This document shows, piece by piece, positions 6,933 through 13,286 of a DNA stretch of 64,000 bases (the first letter of the stretch is position 1; the number at the start of each line of letters is the position of its first letter). The translations under genes and the position numbers were made by a program. The DNA is from Pseudomonas sp. GOM7 (lineage in GTDB: Bacteria > Pseudomonadota > Gammaproteobacteria > Pseudomonadales > Pseudomonadaceae). A model generated the notes under the pieces. It was not told where the DNA came from. It did not search any database and saw only the letters and a list, made by a program, of their open reading frames with translations. The stretch covers positions 3,348,001 through 3,412,000 of the forward strand of contig NZ_CP113519.1 of NCBI RefSeq assembly GCF_026723825.1, in the 5' to 3' direction.

Positions 6933-8240
6933 TTAAAGATCCTCTACCGACACACCATTAACATCCAGATACTTTCTTTTATAGTTAAATGCCATACTTT
7001 CGGCAGCCGTTATCTTACGACGAAGCTCCTCCACTCGCATATTCAGGCGCTCATACTCACTTTGATAACCATGCATAACCCTACTATATTCCTCATACCT
7101 CCCCCTGAGCGCCTCACTCTCTGCCGACTCCCCTAAAGACCCTTCATCATGCCCTCGAGAAGAAAAATATATATCTCTTCTAACATCACTTCTAAGCTTA
7201 TCAAAATAATTAATATGCCCTTTAATCTCATGCAACCTGTTATATATTTGAGCTAGCTCCAAAGACAACCCCTCATTCAGCTTAGAGTTTTCTTCATAAC
7301 GCTCTATCAACTCTGCCGAGATTGCACTTGAACCTTCTATTGCCTTCGCCTGACGCTCTTCTTTGGCGCTAACGCTTCTAACCTCATCTAACACTGCTTC
7401 TGAAATTGGCGCTTCTTTCTTAAGATATTCGCTAGCCAGCGATAGAAAGCGATCAGGGTGGTACATGTGAAACTCCATCCCTGTAGCCCCCATAAACTCT
7501 TCAATGAGTTCCGGTCTAGGGCCTATGGTCTTTCCTTTAAATCGCAGCCACCAGTCCTCCTTGCCATCGTCAGTAATGAAAATAACAGAGCTCTTCTCAT
7601 CACATGACTTTTCTATAATCTGCTTCCATACTATCAAGTCGCCATAAGGACGACATCTCGCGCTGAGGAACTCATCACTCGAAGCTTTCTTTGCATCAGA
7701 GTATCCGGGAGGAACTTTCTCTGCATAACGCCGCTCCCCCTCTGATATTATTTTTTCCAGCTCATCGTTCGATAGCTTTCGACCGACCTTTCCTTTAAAT
7801 ATTTCTGCCAAGCGGGTCTTTATTTCATCCTCATGCATTCGCCGCCCGTGGACAGACTGATTCCTATTGAGTTCAGCTTCCAATGAGTCAAAAATATCTT
7901 CAGCCTTGTCCATTATTCCTTTAGAAACAAATGGATGCTGCCTGACATTCTGGAGCTTTTTCCTTAGATTTTGCGACTCATTAATTGCCGCTGAATATTC
8001 GTCCAGCTGCTCATGTATGACTTTCAATCTATTAGTCAAATATTCATCAGCAACACGATAAGGTATCCAGGCTCTATCTCCCAGCTTTTCCAGAACCTGT
8101 AAAAAACTTGCACGAGTATCATCAGAGTATCTATACATATTGAGCAAAATATTTGCATCAAATACAAAAATACACTTACCCCATAAATTTTCGTGCTCAG
8201 TTTCGTCTTTTGGAAAATGTCCTGGGAAAAAATCCTTCAT
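6933..8240 (-). CDS. PIN-like nuclease domain protein (DUF4935 type)
   Basis: 435 residues. The N-terminal half has the PIN-like layout: 'CIFVFDANILLNMYRYS' (Asp28 on strand 1), 'IPYRVADEYLTNR' (acid in the next helix), 'PYGDLIVWKQIIE' and 'VIFITDDGKEDWW' (acidic cluster binding metal). The C-terminal part (about 280-435) is heptad-rich coiled coil. PIN folds cut RNA; this large variant is often seen near phage-defence genes, though its target is unknown to me. ATG at 8240 with AGGA 7 nt upstream is better than the GTG at 8246. AT-rich, in the accessory zone of the prophage: a candidate anti-competitor module. Confidence 0.85.
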   Translation of the reverse strand: MKDFFPGHFPKDETEHENLWGKCIFVFDANILLNMYRYSDDTRASFLQVLEKLGDRAWIPYRVADEYLTNRLKVIHEQLDEYSAAINESQNLRKKLQNVRQHPFVSKGIMDKAEDIFDSLEAELNRNQSVHGRRMHEDEIKTRLAEIFKGKVGRKLSNDELEKIISEGERRYAEKVPPGYSDAKKASSDEFLSARCRPYGDLIVWKQIIEKSCDEKSSVIFITDDGKEDWWLRFKGKTIGPRPELIEEFMGATGMEFHMYHPDRFLSLASEYLKKEAPISEAVLDEVRSVSAKEERQAKAIEGSSAISAELIERYEENSKLNEGLSLELAQIYNRLHEIKGHINYFDKLRSDVRRDIYFSSRGHDEGSLGESAESEALRGRYEEYSRVMHGYQSEYERLNMRVEELRRKITAAESMAFNYKRKYLDVNGVSVEDL

Positions 8241-8344
8241 ACTCACATCCTAAACGTCAGCATGTATTAATTGAAACTGGCTGATTCCAGATTATTTTCT
8301 TATTCCTTGCAAATACCAACGCCGAGCTACTTCCTGTGTAATTG

Positions 8345-8614
8345 CTATCCCGCGCTTTGATCGGGCAAGTTTGAATCGGCCTCTTCGTATCCAGGCGATA
8401 CCTGGCCTTTTGCAGGGTCTACCTCTCCCCTCCACAGCCACAGCTCGTACTGAGGGAATACCTTCAGCAGCTCCTCTAGATCCTCGATCCGGGTCTTCAC
8501 CTTCCGATTGGTCGCCACGGTCTGCCACCGTTGGCGCTCCTTGATCGTAGTGGCCTCAGCCAGCTTGGTGGCCCCTATGTATCTCACAAGGGTTCTAAGC
8601 CTTTCCTCGATCAT
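8345..8614 (-). CDS. Small DNA-binding protein, likely prophage repressor
   Basis: 89 residues starting MIEERLRTLVRYIGATKLAEATTI, which reads as a short HTH (helix R-T-L-V-R-Y-I-G-A-T-K-L-A-E-A), then a basic stretch (ERQRWQTVATNRKVKTR) and 'LEELLKVFPQYELWLW', a motif I associate with repressor-like proteins of Pf-type phages. It is transcribed away from the phage operon, and the intergenic region in front holds three repeated operator-like sites. The role as C-type repressor is inferred from this position. The 98 bp to the PIN gene hold nothing convincing. Confidence 0.65.
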   Translation of the reverse strand: MIEERLRTLVRYIGATKLAEATTIKERQRWQTVATNRKVKTRIEDLEELLKVFPQYELWLWRGEVDPAKGQVSPGYEEADSNLPDQSAG

Positions 8615-8633
8615 TCCAAAAAGCTCTTATGAT

Positions 8634-8720
8634 TGATGAATAATTTATTGATAAATAATTCATCAAGGATCATCATGACCCCGCACTGATAAATAATTCA
8701 TCAAAAGGACATTTTGTCCT
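8634..8720. promoter_or_regulatory. Operator cluster between repressor and early phage genes
   Basis: TGATAAATAATTCATCA occurs exactly at 8649-8665 and 8687-8703, 38 bp apart, and an inverted near-copy lies at 8634-8651. The first and inverted copies form a palindrome with 14-bp arms (13 match) and a 4-bp centre. A further inverted repeat, AGGACA-TTT-TGTCCT, lies at 8706-8720. Placed between divergent genes, these look like repressor binding sites over two promoters. Confidence 0.75.
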
Positions 8721-8747
8721 AATGACACGAATAGTGACGGAACGAGC

Positions 8748-8963
8748 ATGGAACTGGAAGAGCTGGAACCTTCAAAGCTGATAGGCCCGCAACAGGACGT
8801 GGAAACCGTCGAGTCCTGGGCTGATCGCAACGGCCTGACCTACGGCGTGGCACGCGCCTGGGCAATGAAAGGCGTTCTCCCCACCGTAAAGCTAGGCAAG
8901 CGCCGCATGGTCAATAGCGCCCTGCTCCGCTCCTGGCTGCTGGAACAGGAGTGGACGGCATGA
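8748..8963 (+). CDS. Excisionase-like HTH protein (71 aa)
   Basis: Contains the MerR/HTH_17-like fold 'VESWADRNGLTYGVARAWAMKGVLPTVKLGKRRMVNSALLRSWL': helix-turn-helix followed by the K-L-G-K-R wing. First gene of the plus-strand operon, after the operator cluster. By analogy to other Pf-like phages it may be the excisionase or an activator of the lytic operon. It overlaps the next gene by ATGA. Confidence 0.75.
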   Translation: MELEELEPSKLIGPQQDVETVESWADRNGLTYGVARAWAMKGVLPTVKLGKRRMVNSALLRSWLLEQEWTA

Positions 8964-9109
8964 ATCCTCCCTTCTATACGCAAGCCGCCTTCGCCGCCCT
9001 GGCCGGTGTAGCCGTCGAGCAAGTCGCGCACTGGATCAGAACCGGCACCGTCGAGAGCGTGAAGCTCGGCAAAGTCCGCCTCGTGCGCTTTCCGGGGGTG
9101 AACCAATGA
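8960..9109 (+). CDS. Second small HTH protein (49 aa)
   Basis: 49 codons, ATG overlapping the previous stop (ATGA) and its own stop overlapping the next ATG. The product has the same helix-turn-helix-wing plan as the gene before it: 'TQAAFAALAGVAVEQVAHWIRTG' then 'VKLGKVRLVRF'. Two successive mini-HTH proteins of one type suggest a duplicated, possibly heteromeric, regulator. No name can be given. Confidence 0.7.
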   Translation: MNPPFYTQAAFAALAGVAVEQVAHWIRTGTVESVKLGKVRLVRFPGVNQ

Positions 9110-9729
9110 GCCGCAATCACCAATCGTTCTATGAGCGCGTAGACCGCGACCTGGCTCGCCTAGACCGTCTCAAGTCGTCTGACCGCGGCGTCTTGGAATC
9201 CCTGCTGTTCTACCTGCTCGGCTACATCGAAGGCTTCCGTGAGGCTGGAGCCATTTCCGGCAATGAATGTGGCCGCCTTATTCAGCGTGCCCGCGCTACT
9301 GCTGTGGTTTCCGCAAAGCCCGAGGTGGCAGCCAATGACCAACCCGAGCCAGTACCTGCTATCGCACCCAAAGGACTGCGGCTGCCAGGGCTGCTTTGCC
9401 CGCAATCCGCAAGGCAAGACGTTCGCCTTTCGCCGTCACCCGCACGCCGAGAGCTGCGACTGCTCTGTTTGCCACGTCAAACGAAATTGGGTGAGTCCCC
9501 GGAAGTCGTTTCCCTTGGATACCTCCCAATCCACACCCTGCACCGAGTGCCGCCCCGCGCAATGGTCACAGGTAAATGGTCGAACCCACGTTACGCCGGC
9601 CTATACCTGCGCGAAACACACGCCACCGAGCCGACCGCCGAAGTTCTGGAGCGTTGTCAGCGACACCGGCAAACCCACCCCTTTCGTGCCCCTGCGCGAA
9701 CCGTTCGAGCTGGTGGGGTGAACGCATGA
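9106..9729 (+). CDS. Phage protein of unknown function; C-terminal half uncertain
   Basis: 207 codons. The first 85 or so look genuine: a helical 'FYERVDRDLARLDRLKSSD..LESLLFYLLGYIEGFREAG' segment. Beyond about residue 90 the sequence is Arg/Pro/Leu-rich and resembles a shadow of the overlapping frame that begins at 9335. The stop overlaps the next ATG (ATGA at 9726), which favours the long form; the cysteine-rich overlapping frame favours a switch. Either both frames are used or the window contains a frameshift. Confidence 0.6.
   Translation: MSRNHQSFYERVDRDLARLDRLKSSDRGVLESLLFYLLGYIEGFREAGAISGNECGRLIQRARATAVVSAKPEVAANDQPEPVPAIAPKGLRLPGLLCPQSARQDVRLSPSPARRELRLLCLPRQTKLGESPEVVSLGYLPIHTLHRVPPRAMVTGKWSNPRYAGLYLRETHATEPTAEVLERCQRHRQTHPFRAPARTVRAGGVNA
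9335..9721 (+). CDS. Cysteine-motif (zinc-ribbon-like) protein overlapping the previous frame
   Basis: 128 codons from an ATG with GAGG 9 nt upstream. The product has paired cysteine motifs C-G-C-Q-G-C (about residues 14-19), C-D-C-S-V-C (about 40-45) and C-T-E-C (about 69-72), as expected for a small metal-binding protein, while the alternative frame over the same DNA is low in sense. It lies wholly inside the 9106-9729 frame. The function is unknown; a role in phage DNA handling is only a guess. Confidence 0.6.
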   Translation: MTNPSQYLLSHPKDCGCQGCFARNPQGKTFAFRRHPHAESCDCSVCHVKRNWVSPRKSFPLDTSQSTPCTECRPAQWSQVNGRTHVTPAYTCAKHTPPSRPPKFWSVVSDTGKPTPFVPLREPFELVG

Positions 9730-10067
9730 TCACTGAATGGATCAACTCGCTTGAGGTCGTTCTAGAGGCGGCGGTAAATCTGCTGTTCCAGGCTATGTAC
9801 CTCTTCGTTCTATTCGGTTGCATCGTAGGCCTCTTAGGCGTCGTGTTAGGCATCGTTGCCTTGCTCTGCCTGCTGCTGAGCATTCCTTACTACTTGTATC
9901 AGGATCGTAAAGAGGCCAACGCCAAGCGCAACCCGCCAAGCGAACCAACCGCCCCCGCCGAAGCTGATCCGGTCAAGGGCCGCGCCCCCGGCTTGTCCGA
10001 ACACGCTTCACCGTTCGGACAAACGGAGGCACGGGCGGAGCGAACCCTTGAACGTCCTCCCCCGTAA
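9726..10067 (+). CDS. Small phage membrane protein (113 aa)
   Basis: Starts MITEWINSLEVVLEAAVNLL. Two adjoining hydrophobic stretches (about residues 16-30 and 32-55) precede a charged, Pro/Ala-rich cytoplasmic tail with no visible domain. ATG overlaps the preceding stop; GGGG lies about 8 nt upstream. Last gene of the early operon; about 360 bp of non-coding DNA follows. Confidence 0.7.
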   Translation: MITEWINSLEVVLEAAVNLLFQAMYLFVLFGCIVGLLGVVLGIVALLCLLLSIPYYLYQDRKEANAKRNPPSEPTAPAEADPVKGRAPGLSEHASPFGQTEARAERTLERPPP

Positions 10068-10427
10068 AAGCCTCGGCTGGGGAGTGTGGGGCAGCTTCAC
10101 CGCCCCGCGCTCCCGAGCCCTCGGCGGCAAGAGTGGGATGATAAGGGCAAAGCCCTTGGTGTTATCCAGATTAATGAGCAAAAGTTAATTATCGCCAAAG
10201 TTAAAAGTGTCATTGCGTCACTATTCGGCCCAATAAGCTTTTACAGATGATATTTATGCAAGAGTGATTTTTTAGCTTTTCAGTAGCGTATAACTAAGCA
10301 CACAAACCCGTTGTAAACCGTGCAATCCCTGGCAGTGAAGAACTTAGCAAGTTCCTCTGCTCGGGCTAACTCGGCCCGCAAAAGGTTAATCCGCGCAATA
10401 AGGCGCAACTTAAACGAGGAAACACAC
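10068..10427. other. Phage intergenic region ahead of the structural operon
   Basis: No gene visible. It holds an AAGGGC-AAA-GCCCTT hairpin near 10143-10160, an AT-rich stretch (10170-10320) suited to promoters, and the 10195-10237 element shared with the region before the replication gene. In-frame extension upstream of the ssDNA-binding gene to 10320 is not supported by a ribosome binding site. Confidence 0.6.
10195..10237 (+). repeat. 43-bp element, copy 1 (before ssDNA-binding operon)
   Basis: CCAAAGTTAAAAGTGTCATT followed by ...TCACTATTCGG. It aligns without gaps with 14585-14627 (CCAAGTTTAAACGTGTCAAT ... GCACTATTTGG) at roughly three quarters identity. Shared promoter or replication control element is inferred. 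Confidence 0.55.
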
Positions 10428-10799
10428 ATGGCACGCACCACTACTCAACTGGCATTCATCAGCGCTGAGCGCGTGAAGTTCGATAACGTGGATCTGGTCA
10501 AGCTGTACCTGGGCGACGAACCGGACGGTGAGAAAGACCTGGGTATTTCCCTGCTCTCCATGCAGGTATCCGACGACGTTCGCGAAGAAGTGTGGAACGC
10601 CTGCAAAGGCCTCCATGTGCTCGAAACCGTCAACGTCACCATGGAAATCGAACGCGGCTCCAAGAACGCAGGCAAGTTCATCGTCCTGCACATCGAGTCC
10701 GCCAAGCCTGCCCGCGCTGCCGGTGCCGACTCCCGCAAGCAGCCTGAACAGCAACAGCCCAAGCCGACCGGCAGCCAGCCGGACGCGACCAAGGCCTAA
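10428..10799 (+). CDS. Phage single-stranded DNA-binding protein (gpV type)
   Basis: 123 residues from the ATG at 10428 (GAGG 9 nt upstream). It has the compact OB-like beta domain of filamentous-phage DNA-binding proteins (about residues 1-90) and a disordered Gln/Pro-rich tail (about 95-123). Such proteins coat the single-stranded progeny genome and stop second-strand synthesis before extrusion. Position at the head of the structural operon matches PA0720 in Pf4 as I recall it. Confidence 0.75.
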   Translation: MARTTTQLAFISAERVKFDNVDLVKLYLGDEPDGEKDLGISLLSMQVSDDVREEVWNACKGLHVLETVNVTMEIERGSKNAGKFIVLHIESAKPARAAGADSRKQPEQQQPKPTGSQPDATKA

Positions 10800-10814
10800 C
10801 CCGAGGGCGCCGCC

Positions 10815-10994
10815 GTGCTGATCGTTGATCGCGTGAAGTGTGACTGCTGCGGGCAGCCCATGGGCCAGCTCTATAACCAGCCAGCACCGCAACCCGACCT
10901 GCTGCCCGATCTGCGCCAGGCGCCCCACCTAACCCTGTGCCCCGACTGCCTCGACCTCGCCGAAGTCGTCCGCGACCCGAGCTTGGCTGAGTAA
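10815..10994 (+). CDS. Small two-CxxC protein (59 aa)
   Basis: GTG start with GAGGG 9 nt upstream. 'VKCDCCGQPMG' near residues 8-18 and 'LTLCPDCLDL' near 41-50 make a probable four-cysteine zinc ribbon. It sits 15 bp after the ssDNA-binding gene and 11 bp before the next gene, within the same operon. Function unknown. Confidence 0.65.
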   Translation: MLIVDRVKCDCCGQPMGQLYNQPAPQPDLLPDLRQAPHLTLCPDCLDLAEVVRDPSLAE

Positions 10995-11005
10995 CAGGGG
11001 GCCAC

Positions 11006-11209
11006 ATGAATTTCATTGTGTGCGACGGCGTGTGGGAAAGCGTGGGGCAGACCCCGGTCTGCAACGGCACCCTCTCGACCATCGCACTCAGTGAGATAAG
11101 CCCATCCGGGCTAACTGCCGAGGATCACGAGCAAATCCGGGAACACGCCCTGGTGCTGTTCGCCATCGTCTTCGGCGCTCTCGTGCTGAAAAAGGCACTC
11201 AACCTGTAG
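11006..11209 (+). CDS. Small phage membrane protein (67 aa)
   Basis: An N-terminal part with two cysteines (residues 6 and 19), then a single C-terminal membrane helix 'ALVLFAIVFGALVLKKALNL'. It lies 11 bp before the major coat gene, where Pf-like phages place small minor coat or assembly proteins. No export signal is visible. Confidence 0.65.
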   Translation: MNFIVCDGVWESVGQTPVCNGTLSTIALSEISPSGLTAEDHEQIREHALVLFAIVFGALVLKKALNL

Positions 11210-11220
11210 GAGATACAACC

Positions 11221-11427
11221 ATGCAACAACTGAAAGTCCTGCGCCGTTCCCTCGGTGCCTCCGCCGCTGTCGGCCTGCTGGCCATGCAGCAAGCCCACGC
11301 CGAACTGCCGACTGGCGTAACCGACGCCCTGGATAGCGCCAAGACCGATGGCGTTCAGGTCGCGGGCATCGTTCTGGGCGTGATCATCGCCATCGCTGCC
11401 TTCAAGTTCATCCGCCGCGCGCTGTAA
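11221..11427 (+). CDS. Major coat protein of the filamentous phage
   Basis: 68 residues: a cleavable leader (MQQLKVLRRSLG...GLLAMQQAHA, likely cut after residue 27) and a mature peptide of about 41 residues. The mature peptide has an acidic N-terminus (ELPTGVTDALDSAKTDG), a membrane helix (VAGIVLGVIIAIAAF) and a basic C-terminal KFIRRAL that would contact the packaged ssDNA. This is the classic major-coat plan (CoaB in Pf phages). A terminator directly follows, as expected for a gene needed in great excess. Confidence 0.93.
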   Translation: MQQLKVLRRSLGASAAVGLLAMQQAHAELPTGVTDALDSAKTDGVQVAGIVLGVIIAIAAFKFIRRAL

Positions 11428-11444
11428 GGCGCTGCACCACAAAC

Positions 11445-11472
11445 AGCCCGGTAACGCGTTATCGGGCTTTTT
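11445..11472 (+). terminator. Terminator/attenuator after the major coat gene
   Basis: AGCCCGGTAACGCGTTATCGGGCT stem (one G-T pair) followed by TTT. It would end most coat transcripts and let a fraction read on into the minor-coat and assembly genes. Confidence 0.85.
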
Positions 11473-11490
11473 CATATCGGGATTTCAACC

Positions 11491-11568
11491 ATGAACCTAG
11501 ACGCCAACATGCTGACCACCATCATCATCGTTATGGCGTTCTGGGCTCTGTTCTTTGGGCGGGTTTGA
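11491..11568 (+). CDS. 25-residue membrane peptide (minor coat candidate)
   Basis: The peptide begins MNLDANMLTT, then I-I-I-V-M-A-F-W-A-L-F-F-G-R-V. It is almost entirely one membrane helix, the size of the gpVII/gpIX tip proteins of Ff phage. It lies between the coat terminator and the adsorption gene, and its TGA precedes the next ATG by 1 nt. No strong ribosome binding site is visible. Too short for ordinary gene finders. Confidence 0.55.
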   Translation: MNLDANMLTTIIIVMAFWALFFGRV

Positions 11569-11569
11569 G

Positions 11570-12967
11570 ATGCGCCGGACACGCTTTGTTATCGCGCTAC
11601 TGCTGCCGCTATTGGGGTCTTTTCTTTCGGGGCTGGCTAAGGCTGAGGATTATTATTGGACTGTTTCCCAGCAGGGCCAAATTTTCACCTCATCTTCTCC
11701 CCGCTCTGCATGTGATCAATATATGTCGTGGCTGGATGGTTATTCTCCTAAGTATAGCCATTCAGTTACTGATATTATTTCTATTTCTTCCGTCAGGTTT
11801 CGTTGTGTTTATGAGTCTCGCGGCAAGGCAGGCACAGACGTTGCCGGCCTTGTTTTTTCTGATCCTGTCCATGTTGATCGTCATGGAACTTCTTGTCCGC
11901 CTGATACTGAATATAATTCTCAAACCGGTGAGTGTGATCCTCTCCCCCCTGAATGCCCGGTAGGCGATATGTTCCCCGCCAAGGGTTCGGACAGCCCTGT
12001 TGTTAACTCCGGCGGTCGTAATTATGTCGTTGACGGTGGCCCGCCATCTGTTTGCTATAACCAGTGCACATACAATGGCGGCGATTACACTCCTGCCACT
12101 AGTTGCTATTTTGTTTCTGGCTCTACAACTACCGGCTTTTGCAATTATGTCCTCAAGTCCACGGGTGGTAGCTGCGGCGCTGATAGCTATGAACTCTCTA
12201 GGTCTGGCGACCCGCTGAACTCTCCTGACACGCCCGATGTACCTCCGTCTGACCCTGATGACCCTGGTTGCGGTGACGTGCCCGGCTATGTCTGGTCGGG
12301 CACAACCTGCGTTAAAGACCCCGGCGACTCTGATGATCCTGGAGATGGTAGCGAGGGTGACGGCTCCGGTGACGGTAATGGCAACGGAGACGGAGACGGC
12401 AACTCAGATGGCGGCGGCTCTGATAATGGCGATGGCAGCGGCAGCGGCGACGGTAATGGAGATGGCGATGGCTCCGACGGAGACGGTAACGGCAGCGGTG
12501 AAGGCAATGGCGATGGCGATGGCGAAGGTGAAGGCCAATGCGACCCAGCCACTGACCCGAACAAATGCGCTCAGCCGAGTGTTGGCGGTGAGTCCTGCGA
12601 TGCAGAGTTGAAATGCGAGGGCGATGTCATCCAGTGCGCCATCTTGCGCAAGAACAAAGAGCAGCTCTGCCAATGGACGTATGACGCCAACGTCAAAAAG
12701 CAGATAGCCGATGAAATGGCCGGTGAGGAATACCAGCTCAAAGAAGAGTCCATCCCCGTCGCCGGCTTGTTCAGCGAAGCCATCAACAAGGGCCGCTGGC
12801 TCCCTCAGTCCTGCCCATCACCTGAGAGCTTTACCGTCATGGGTCGCAGCTACTCGTTTAGCTGGGAACCCGCCTGCCGTTTCGCCCAAGCCATCGGGCC
12901 GCTGATCGTGGCTCTGGCTTCCATCTTCTTTGCAGTCTCCATCGGACGCGGAATCAAGGGGTCTTGA
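11570..12967 (+). CDS. Adsorption (minor coat, pIII/TspB-like) protein
   Basis: 465 residues. Signal peptide at 1-25 (RRTRFVIALLLPLLGSFLSGLAKA); cysteine-containing receptor-binding part to about 230; a long Gly/Asp/Ser/Asn linker from about 240 to 320; a cysteine-rich domain; and a C-terminal membrane anchor 'IGPLIVALASIFFAVSIGRGI' before a short tail. The C-terminal 'YSFSWEPACRFAQAIGPLIVALASI' stretch matches TspB/Pf CoaA-like proteins. It caps the virion tip and binds the host pilus. N-terminal domain codons are AT-richer than the C-terminal part, as if the receptor domain had been exchanged. Start ATG 11570, not the earlier 11555. Confidence 0.88.
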   Translation: MRRTRFVIALLLPLLGSFLSGLAKAEDYYWTVSQQGQIFTSSSPRSACDQYMSWLDGYSPKYSHSVTDIISISSVRFRCVYESRGKAGTDVAGLVFSDPVHVDRHGTSCPPDTEYNSQTGECDPLPPECPVGDMFPAKGSDSPVVNSGGRNYVVDGGPPSVCYNQCTYNGGDYTPATSCYFVSGSTTTGFCNYVLKSTGGSCGADSYELSRSGDPLNSPDTPDVPPSDPDDPGCGDVPGYVWSGTTCVKDPGDSDDPGDGSEGDGSGDGNGNGDGDGNSDGGGSDNGDGSGSGDGNGDGDGSDGDGNGSGEGNGDGDGEGEGQCDPATDPNKCAQPSVGGESCDAELKCEGDVIQCAILRKNKEQLCQWTYDANVKKQIADEMAGEEYQLKEESIPVAGLFSEAINKGRWLPQSCPSPESFTVMGRSYSFSWEPACRFAQAIGPLIVALASIFFAVSIGRGIKGS

Positions 12968-12968
12968 T

Positions 12969-13286
12969 ATGCCACTACTACCACTACTCGCCACCTTCCT
13001 CGGCTCTATCGTTTCCGGCCTCGTTTTTCGGGCGCTGGCGTCTCTCGGCTTCGCCTACGTCGCCTATGTCGGCATCGGCCAACTGATCGACACCGTAGAC
13101 GGCTACGTCAAAGGTCTGTTCGGCGCCATACCGCCCTCTGTCGCGGCCATCCTCGGCATGGCCAAGGTAGATGTGGCCATCAACATCATCATCGCTGCCG
13201 TGATTGCTCGCCTCATGCTGGCCGGCATGGATCGCATTAGCGGCACCATCACCGGCCTGGCCCTGCTCAACAAGGCAGGCGGCTGA
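12969..13286 (+). CDS. DUF2523 minor coat/assembly protein (gpVI-like)
   Basis: 105 hydrophobic residues, with membrane helices at about 5-40 and 68-86. This is the usual gene between the adsorption protein and Zot in Inoviridae (DUF2523), the counterpart of gpVI at the adsorption end of the virion. The start at 12969 lies 1 bp after the previous stop, and its stop overlaps the Zot ATG. Confidence 0.85.
   Translation: MPLLPLLATFLGSIVSGLVFRALASLGFAYVAYVGIGQLIDTVDGYVKGLFGAIPPSVAAILGMAKVDVAINIIIAAVIARLMLAGMDRISGTITGLALLNKAGG

Noticed and set aside
8292..8528. Minus-strand 78-codon frame overlapping the repressor-like gene
   Set aside because: Overlaps the better-supported 89-aa gene in another frame; most of the translation is Arg/Gly-rich shadow, although the last 20 residues look less random.
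10320..10427. Upstream extension of the ssDNA-binding gene
   Set aside because: No ribosome binding site at the early start, and a strong one precedes the ATG at 10428.
12286..12564. Pro/Ser repeat protein on the minus strand
   Set aside because: Complement of the Gly/Asp linker of the adsorption protein.
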